Shown one piece after another: positions 1 to 4,319 of a stretch of DNA of 5,844 nucleotides (positions are counted from its first letter, which is position 1; every line of letters begins with the position of its first letter). Source of the stretch: Chloroflexota bacterium (GTDB lineage: Bacteria; Chloroflexota; Anaerolineae; Promineifilales; Promineifilaceae); assembly GCA_020353135.1 (NCBI GenBank), contig CP070688.1:1693738-1699581 (forward strand). The letters are read 5' to 3'. The position numbers were made by a program, and so were the translations under genes. The notes under the pieces are model-generated. The model was not told the DNA's origin, ran no database searches, and saw only the letters and a program-made list of their open reading frames with translations.

Positions 1-2
1 CC

Positions 3-299
3 GATGACGAAGCGGCCGATAAATTCGTGAGTCAGATCGCTCGCGACTGGCGAGAAGCTGGGCTTAGCGCAGGCGACCGGGCCTTGTGCGCCTACGCTGT
101 GAAACTGACCCAGGATCCGGCCGGGATGTGCGAAGAGGAGATCAATACCCTGCGGGAGCACAACTTCGATGATCGGGCCATTCATGATGCGACCCAGGTC
201 ATAGCCTACTTCAATTACATCAACCGGATCGCCGATGGATTAGATGTGTCTCCTGAGGATTTCGTGCGGCCATGGGAACACGCAAGCGTGAAACGTTGA
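3..299 (+). CDS. Peroxidase-related (AhpD-fold) protein, C-terminal part only
   Basis: The reading frame is open to the left edge of the window, so this is the 3' part of a longer gene. The GTG at 27 is an internal Val codon of the open frame, not a convincing start. About 98 residues are visible. The segment from AGLSAGDRALCAYAVKLT through DDRAIHDATQVIAYFNYINR to IADGL matches the C-terminal half of the 'uncharacterized peroxidase-related enzyme' group of carboxymuconolactone decarboxylase/AhpD-fold proteins. In that family the helix ending in F-N-x-I-N-R-x-A-x-G-L packs near the active site. The catalytic Cys-x-x-(Cys/Ser)-x-x-x-His motif would lie in the missing N-terminal half, so activity cannot be judged. 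Full-length relatives have about 180-200 residues. Members are thought to reduce peroxides, but most are uncharacterised. The gene ends with TGA, tail to tail with the J-domain gene. Confidence 0.8.
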   Translation, partial: DDEAADKFVSQIARDWREAGLSAGDRALCAYAVKLTQDPAGMCEEEINTLREHNFDDRAIHDATQVIAYFNYINRIADGLDVSPEDFVRPWEHASVKR

Positions 300-320
300 C
301 GGCTGGGATGCCAGATGCAG

Positions 321-1085
321 CTAGCGGCGCATTCGCTCGAGCCGGGCCTTGAGTTCGTCCCGTTTGGCCGTGGCGCGGACGATGCGACGATCAATGTCGA
401 CGCTCATCTCCTGGACTAAATCCCGGCCGCGCCGCCTGGCCAGCTTGACGTCTAGACTCAATTGCACGACTGGATTATTGTGCAGCGTATCGATCTCGTT
501 CTGAACCAGTCGTATCTTGCGGCTGAGACGAGCCATTTCGCTCTCTAGTGCCTGGGCCAACTCTATGTCGGTATGCTGGCCGGCGCCGCTAAGACTCGAC
601 GCTTCGCCAGTCGTCTCGTCCAAGGCGATCATTTCAACCAGGCTACCCGAAGCATAAGCCTCGTTCAGCGCGGCCATTTTGTCGGTCCGGATCTTCTGCT
701 CCGATTCATCGGCCGCCAGGTCCGGATGGTAGCGGCGAGCAAGGCGGCGATATAGTCGTTTGAGTTGTTGGTCGTCGGCCGGAGCAAGTGGATCGGCGCC
801 GGCATAGATATCGTCGTCAGCCGCTCGCTGCCAGGTACGGCGGTATTGCTCTTCGACAGGCAGATATCCGGCTTCATAGGCGTCTGGCATTCGAAGCTGC
901 TGGATCTTACGCCTGTAGCTCTCTACTTGCTCTTCCAGTTCTGCCAGGCGATCGAGCGACCGGCCCAGGCGAAAGCGCAGACGCCTTTCAATTGCCCTGA
1001 TTTCGCCCTGGCGAGCTGCCAGGCTGGCCTCGGCCGTCGCCAACTCTTCCTGAGCCTGCTTGACGGCCAGGCGCAGACGCTTCAC
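321..1085 (-). CDS. Coiled-coil protein with a central J-domain (DnaJ-like) segment
   Basis: The 254-residue product has an N-terminal charged heptad-like region (about 1-65), a J-domain core (about 105-148) and C-terminal charged helices (about 173-254). The core contains RLYRRLARRYHPDLA, with the HPD tripeptide at 120-122, and a following helix ending ALNEAY. HPD is the motif by which J-domains stimulate the ATPase of DnaK/Hsp70. The usual helix I (a Y-x-x-L-G-type sequence) is not evident before helix II, and there is no Gly/Phe linker, zinc-finger or DnaJ C-terminal domain. It is therefore a class-C-type J-protein, not the housekeeping DnaJ. No signal peptide or membrane segment is visible, so it is probably cytoplasmic. 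The GTG at 1085 lacks a well-spaced Shine-Dalgarno; a CTG 36 bp upstream has a good one and would give 266 residues. The family is clear, but the client and function are unknown. Confidence 0.85.
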   Translation of the reverse strand: MKRLRLAVKQAQEELATAEASLAARQGEIRAIERRLRFRLGRSLDRLAELEEQVESYRRKIQQLRMPDAYEAGYLPVEEQYRRTWQRAADDDIYAGADPLAPADDQQLKRLYRRLARRYHPDLAADESEQKIRTDKMAALNEAYASGSLVEMIALDETTGEASSLSGAGQHTDIELAQALESEMARLSRKIRLVQNEIDTLHNNPVVQLSLDVKLARRRGRDLVQEMSVDIDRRIVRATAKRDELKARLERMRR

Positions 1086-1118
1086 TCTTTCGCGAATTGT
1101 CTCGGACTGATTACCTGA

Positions 1119-1133
1119 CAGAGTCTATTCCTC
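1119..1133 (-). promoter_or_regulatory. Shine-Dalgarno pointing to a CTG start for the J-domain gene
   Basis: Reading the minus strand, GAGGA (1133-1129) is followed by 7 nt and then CTG (1121-1119), in frame with the J-domain gene. An in-frame TAG (1127-1125) lies just upstream, so this is the furthest possible start. The added 12 residues (after the initiator, SGNQSETIRERV) read smoothly into the helical N-terminus. CTG starts are rare; this could be a real non-canonical start, or a base difference from ATG. The GTG at 1085 has only AAAGAG abutting it. Confidence 0.4.
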
Positions 1134-1143
1134 GGCGAAAACG

Positions 1144-1160
1144 GCTCATGCCAGATGAGC
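1144..1160 (-). other. Small hairpin in the J-gene leader, weak terminator-like
   Basis: A perfect 6-bp inverted repeat, GCTCAT/ATGAGC, encloses a 5-nt loop. On the minus strand it is followed by CGTTTTCG, so it is at best a weak intrinsic terminator or attenuator. It lies downstream of the proposed J-gene promoter and upstream of its start, so it would act within that leader. It could also stop transcripts reading through from tal-pgi. Stem and T-run are both short. Confidence 0.25.
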
Positions 1161-1195
1161 GCATTTGCGTTTCTGCCGCTGCCTGCAGTTCTCGT

Positions 1196-1224
1196 CCCGG
1201 CAGGCGGCCGGGCGCACAAGCGCC
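1196..1224 (-). other. Two overlapping GC-rich hairpins in the J-gene leader
   Basis: On the minus strand GGCGC-TTGT-GCGCC (1224-1211) forms a 5-bp stem with a 4-nt loop. It is followed at once by CCCGGC-CGCCT-GCCGGG (1212-1196), a 6-bp stem with a 5-nt loop. The two share bases 1211-1212, so the full stems cannot both form. They would sit at the very 5' end of the transcript from the promoter at 1234-1262. Neither has a T-run. They may only affect mRNA stability; any switching role is speculative. Confidence 0.35.
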
Positions 1225-1225
1225 T

Positions 1226-1237
1226 CAATGCGCATTG
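1226..1237. repeat. 12-bp perfect palindrome overlapping the J-gene -10
   Basis: CAATGCGCATTG is a perfect 12-bp palindrome. It covers four bases of the proposed -10 hexamer (1234-1239) and runs to the predicted transcription start. That is the usual place for a repressor operator. It is short enough to arise by chance, so the position is the stronger part of the argument. Confidence 0.4.
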
Positions 1238-1262
1238 TAGTCCGCCGGGCAAGCAGAGGCAA
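1234..1262 (-). promoter_or_regulatory. Predicted sigma70-type promoter for the J-domain gene
   Basis: On the minus strand TTGCCT (1262-1257, four of six matches to TTGACA) is followed by exactly 17 bp and then TACAAT (1239-1234, five of six matches to TATAAT). It begins 24 bp beyond the tal-pgi stop codon, so the J-domain gene is probably transcribed on its own. The predicted start is near 1226-1228. The leader would be about 140 nt to the GTG start, or about 105 nt to the CTG. Confidence 0.55.
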
Positions 1263-1285
1263 GGGCTTTCAGGTCGGCCGCCCGA

Positions 1286-4099
1286 TCAGACGGGCTGAAG
1301 AAGATCGCTCTCTGGCCGGGATTCGAAGTCGCCAAGCAGTCGATTGAGATCGCTCTCGACATCTCCTGTTAGCCAGAAGCGGATGATCCGCCGCCTGGCG
1401 TCCAGGAGCACCTGCGCATCGGCCGCCGCCTGGGCTGCTTTCAACGTGCCAAAAGTGCCCTCGGTCTCTGGCTGGCCAGCTACTGCGGGGATGGCCATGT
1501 CTGAAAGTGACCTGGAGACCAATTGAACGAACAGCCCATTGGCTGGACCGCCCTTGTGAAACTGGCCGGTAGAATGCAGATACCTCGGTCCGTAGCCGGC
1601 TGTGGTGGCTACATTGTAGCGATCACGCACCGCGACCCGAAGCGCCTGCAGATTGGCTTCGGTACCGGCCCTTGACGGAACATAAGCCTGGAAGGCGACG
1701 TAGTCTCCAGGCCGGACCTGGTCGAGAAAGGACTCCAGGGCGCCGGCCGACATGTCGTCGAACGCGAGCGAAGGCGACGCCGGCGGCAGCCGGCCTGCCT
1801 GATGCGACTCGACCATCAACTGACGGGCCAGGCGCTTGGCCGCTTCCACGTCGGGCTGGTTGAATGGATTGACGCTCAAAAAGTGGCTGGCCACGGCCGT
1901 GGCCATTTCCCAGGTGAAGAATAGGCCTCCAAGATCGTAGATATCCCGCAGATGCAGGATAACCACTGGATGCCCGGCGTCGGCCAGCGCCTGAATGGCC
2001 CGGTCGTTCTTATCATCGGCCGCCAGGCGCAAATGAACGAAGAATCGATCGTCGCCATAAACGGCCGGCGTGGCTAACGGTTCATTCACGACCGGCAGGA
2101 TTCCACGCCCTTGCTTGCCTGTGCTTTCGGCGATTAGCTGCTCTACCCAGTCGCCGAATAAGGCAACGGAAGGCGAAGTGATGAGCGTCAGTTTGTCTCG
2201 CCCATCGAGCGCCATGTCACCTAGAAACACACCTAGCTGGGCCGCCAGGTTATCACCCTTGAGTGGGCAATTGCAGCTATGAGCGTTCACCGTCATGCCC
2301 AGAGCTCTATCTAGCAACAGGGAAAGGTCAAGGCCGATCAGCGCGGCCGGAACCAGCCCGAAGTAGGACAGCGCCGAGTATCGGCCGCCAATGCTCGGAT
2401 CATTCAGAAATACCTCTCTGAAGCCATAACGCTCGGCCAGATCGACCAGTAGCGTTCCGGGATCGGTGATGGCCACGAATTGACGCCCCGGATCTTCCCG
2501 ACCGATTTCCGCCAGCCGGTTGTAGAAATACTTAAATGCCGATATTGTTTCGACCGTCCGTCCGGATTTGCTGGCCACAATGAATAACGTCCGCTCGAGG
2601 GTTAGGTCGTTTTCCAGCGCCCTGATGGCGTCTGGATCGGTCGTGTCGAGTACCGAGAGCTCCAAGTGCGGTTGCTCGGGCCGATTAAGCTGCACCCAGG
2701 GGGTGAAGGTCCGGGCATATAGTTCGGGAGCCAGGCTAGAACCACCCATGCCCAAAAGGACCGCCCGCTCGAATCCTGCTTCGATGACTTGCCTTGAGAA
2801 AGCGGACAGATGGTCGAGGTCTTCTTGCATGGCGCCGACGATATGCAGCCATCCCAGCCGGTTGACGATTTCGTGCTCATCACTTTGCCAGACCGTGTGA
2901 TCGTGGGACCAGATACGACACATAGTCCGATCGGTGCAAAATTCTTCCAAAGTCCGATCGAGCTCTGGACCGTACCTGCCCGGCCGGACGACCATGGGCC
3001 GCCAGGCTTCTTCCAACTCGCCGCGTTTGCGGGAGACGCTGCGAATGAGCGCCTGGAAGTAGCGATCGAAGTCAGCCAGACTCCTGTTCTGTAATTCTGT
3101 GGCCACGGAATCAAGGTCGATGCCCAATTCTTCTATCGTCGTCAAAGTTGCCAGCGACTGCTCGATATCCTCGGTCAATCGACTGGCGACCCGACCATGA
3201 TCGCGAAAGGCGACCAGCGATGCTGGTGAAAGCGTGCAGATCGAATCCGGCCCGATCAAAGCCTCGATGTAATAGGTGTCGAAGTAGCGGAAACTTCTGG
3301 GCGTCGTTCGTGTCCATTTCGGTTTCTGAACCTTGGCGCCCTTTTTCTCCAGACTTTGCCAGATGGGATCGCTGAATCGCTGACAGAAACGCAAGTAGAC
3401 AGCCTTGGCCAGCGCGATGGCCGCCTGGCCCAGAAGATCGCGGCGGCCCAGCCGCAATAGCGCTTCATCCACAAGGGCGTCAATCCGGCTTATTGAGAAG
3501 GAGGCGACCGAAGCTGGCGTTCGTCGCCAAACACTGTGCGACGAGATATAGGATTCCAATCCTTTAACGTAGGCGCCAGCCACAAGGTCGTAGGTAGCCA
3601 GCGAGAAGATGTGGGTGGCATTGATGTTGACGCCATCTCGGGTGAGAGTCTCGATGGCGGCGATGCCGGCTGTGGTCGCCGGAATCTCGATCATCACATT
3701 GGGGCGGTTAACCATGGCCAGCACATGCCGGGCCTCGGCGATGGTGCCCACCGAGTCAGAAGCCAACGCTGGGTTTAACTCCATCGTGACATAGCCATCC
3801 TTGCCTTCAGTCAACTCGAAAATCGGCATCAACATGTCGGCCGCCCGCTGGATGTCGTCTACGACCAGGGCCTGGTAGATATCCATAACCGGCATGCCCC
3901 GGCCGACGAGTTCAGCCAGAAACTGATCGTAATCAGAGCTATCGGTTATCGCTTTCTCAAAGATGATCGGCGTCGACGTAATGCCGGTAACGCCGGCTTC
4001 CAGGGCATCACGCAGTTCACCAGAGTCTATGAACGCTCGCCGGAGATAATTCAACCACGTCGATTGGCCAAGTTCACTTAAAGTGTATAGTTGCGCCAT
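1286..4099 (-). CDS. tal-pgi: Transaldolase/glucose-6-phosphate isomerase fusion, transaldolase site degenerate
   Basis: The 937-residue product is about the usual length for Tal-PGI fusions. Residues 1-370 are transaldolase-like (GQSTWLNYLRR, GITSTPIIFEKAI, RPNVMIEIPATTAG, ALIGPD). Family catalysis, sedoheptulose-7-P + glyceraldehyde-3-P to erythrose-4-P + fructose-6-P, needs a Schiff-base Lys that is Glu138 here. The conserved Asp and Asn are Asn17 and Thr43, while Glu107, Asn160, Ser200 and Arg205 remain. Residues 385-937 are PGI (fructose-6-P to glucose-6-P): GMGGSS 450-455, sugar-phosphate loop SKSGRTVET 510-518, IGGRYS with Arg573, Glu658 in AESTGK, His848 in STGQFHKGG and Lys887. The PGI residues expected for catalysis are present; Arg514 replaces a usual Thr/Ser. 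No frameshift or internal stop interrupts it. The enzyme is cytosolic, in glycolysis and the pentose phosphate pathway. Its ATG follows a strong ribosome site. Fusion identity is very likely; PGI activity is likely, transaldolase activity unlikely. Confidence 0.95.
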   Translation of the reverse strand: MAQLYTLSELGQSTWLNYLRRAFIDSGELRDALEAGVTGITSTPIIFEKAITDSSDYDQFLAELVGRGMPVMDIYQALVVDDIQRAADMLMPIFELTEGKDGYVTMELNPALASDSVGTIAEARHVLAMVNRPNVMIEIPATTAGIAAIETLTRDGVNINATHIFSLATYDLVAGAYVKGLESYISSHSVWRRTPASVASFSISRIDALVDEALLRLGRRDLLGQAAIALAKAVYLRFCQRFSDPIWQSLEKKGAKVQKPKWTRTTPRSFRYFDTYYIEALIGPDSICTLSPASLVAFRDHGRVASRLTEDIEQSLATLTTIEELGIDLDSVATELQNRSLADFDRYFQALIRSVSRKRGELEEAWRPMVVRPGRYGPELDRTLEEFCTDRTMCRIWSHDHTVWQSDEHEIVNRLGWLHIVGAMQEDLDHLSAFSRQVIEAGFERAVLLGMGGSSLAPELYARTFTPWVQLNRPEQPHLELSVLDTTDPDAIRALENDLTLERTLFIVASKSGRTVETISAFKYFYNRLAEIGREDPGRQFVAITDPGTLLVDLAERYGFREVFLNDPSIGGRYSALSYFGLVPAALIGLDLSLLLDRALGMTVNAHSCNCPLKGDNLAAQLGVFLGDMALDGRDKLTLITSPSVALFGDWVEQLIAESTGKQGRGILPVVNEPLATPAVYGDDRFFVHLRLAADDKNDRAIQALADAGHPVVILHLRDIYDLGGLFFTWEMATAVASHFLSVNPFNQPDVEAAKRLARQLMVESHQAGRLPPASPSLAFDDMSAGALESFLDQVRPGDYVAFQAYVPSRAGTEANLQALRVAVRDRYNVATTAGYGPRYLHSTGQFHKGGPANGLFVQLVSRSLSDMAIPAVAGQPETEGTFGTLKAAQAAADAQVLLDARRRIIRFWLTGDVESDLNRLLGDFESRPESDLLQPV

Positions 4100-4106
4100 C
4101 GGCTAT

Positions 4107-4114
4107 CCTCCCTT
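4107..4114 (-). promoter_or_regulatory. Strong ribosome binding site of tal-pgi
   Basis: AAGGGAGG on the minus strand lies 7 nt before the ATG at 4099. It is the best Shine-Dalgarno in the window and fixes the start of tal-pgi. Confidence 0.85.
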
Positions 4115-4117
4115 GTT

Positions 4118-4138
4118 AAGTTGAACGCCGGTCAACTT
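4118..4138. repeat. 21-bp near-perfect palindrome just before the tal-pgi ribosome site
   Basis: Arms AAGTTGA (4118-4124) and TCAACTT (4132-4138) are perfectly complementary. Inside them 4126/4130 and 4127/4129 also pair around a centre at 4128, so nine of ten positions match (4125/4131 does not). It ends 3 bp from the Shine-Dalgarno. It could be a DNA operator or, in the mRNA, a hairpin next to the ribosome site that tunes translation. No T-run follows, so it is not a terminator. Confidence 0.55.
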
Positions 4139-4172
4139 CGCCGAAAGGCGTCCGAAGAACCGGTGTTCGACC

Positions 4173-4190
4173 AAAAACTCACCCAATGAG
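4173..4190 (-). other. Short hairpin plus T5 in the tal-pgi leader, possible attenuator
   Basis: On the minus strand CTCA-TTGGG-TGAG (4190-4178), extendable by a G-T pair, is followed directly by TTTTT (4177-4173). The stem is only 4-5 bp, so as an intrinsic terminator it is weak. It lies within the leader of tal-pgi. It could also terminate read-through from the regulator gene. Confidence 0.25.
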
Positions 4191-4220
4191 CGGCCCGCGA
4201 GAATTACGTCCCGGTTGTAT

Positions 4221-4241
4221 GGGTGCTGCGCGGGCACACCC
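4221..4241 (-). other. Hairpin at the predicted 5' end of the tal-pgi mRNA
   Basis: GGGTG-TGC on the minus strand pairs with GCA-CACCC around a CCGC loop, giving 8 bp with one bulged G (complement at 4226). It would begin within 1-3 nt of the predicted transcription start. In other bacteria 5'-terminal stems of this kind can protect mRNA from decay. No T-run follows. Confidence 0.4.
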
Positions 4242-4250
4242 TCAATTAAC

Positions 4251-4284
4251 AGTATAACTCACTTTAGGGGTAAAAATACAGTAT
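4251..4284 (-). promoter_or_regulatory. Predicted promoter of tal-pgi with repeated ATACTGT
   Basis: TATACT (4256-4251, five of six matches to TATAAT) lies in the only AT-rich stretch between the regulator and tal-pgi. No good -35 is found at 16-18 bp (GTATTT at 17 bp). ATACTGT occurs twice in the same orientation, at 4255-4249 and 4284-4278, 29 bp or about three helical turns apart. The second copy contains GATACT and might be a second -10 or a binding site. The predicted leader is about 145 nt. Confidence 0.4.
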
Positions 4285-4319
4285 CTGGGGCTCGGGTCGT
4301 CGTTGTCATTTTGGCCGCA

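Noticed and set aside
765..1118. 117-residue plus-strand open frame over the J-domain gene
   Set aside because: Antisense to a clear HPD-containing gene, with no family resemblance.
308..1157. ATGCCAGATG occurs at 308-317 and 1148-1157, flanking the J-domain gene
   Set aside because: Several 10-mer repeats are expected by chance in a window of this size, and no longer flanking similarity or insertion signature is present.
1165..1347. Plus-strand open frame across the gap after tal-pgi
   Set aside because: It overlaps the end of tal-pgi and the predicted J-gene promoter; the composition is Arg/Ser-rich and unrecognisable.
707..2027. 14-base repeat CATCGGCCGCCAGG at 707-720 and 2014-2027, and frequent TCGGCC throughout
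   Set aside because: On the coding strand these encode Leu-Ala-Ala-Asp with preferred GCC codons. The excess of TCGGCC over GGCCGA on the plus strand follows gene direction, so codon bias explains it.
2568..3114. Long open frames antiparallel to or overlapping tal-pgi (for example 2602-3114 minus and 2568-2900 plus)
   Set aside because: They lie wholly within a well-supported gene, have no recognisable domain, and are rich in Ser/Arg/Pro as expected of shadow frames in G+C-rich DNA.
4129..4134. TTGACC on the minus strand as a -35 for a second tal-pgi promoter
   Set aside because: No acceptable -10 lies 16-18 bp downstream; that stretch is the Shine-Dalgarno. The hexamer is part of the palindrome arm.
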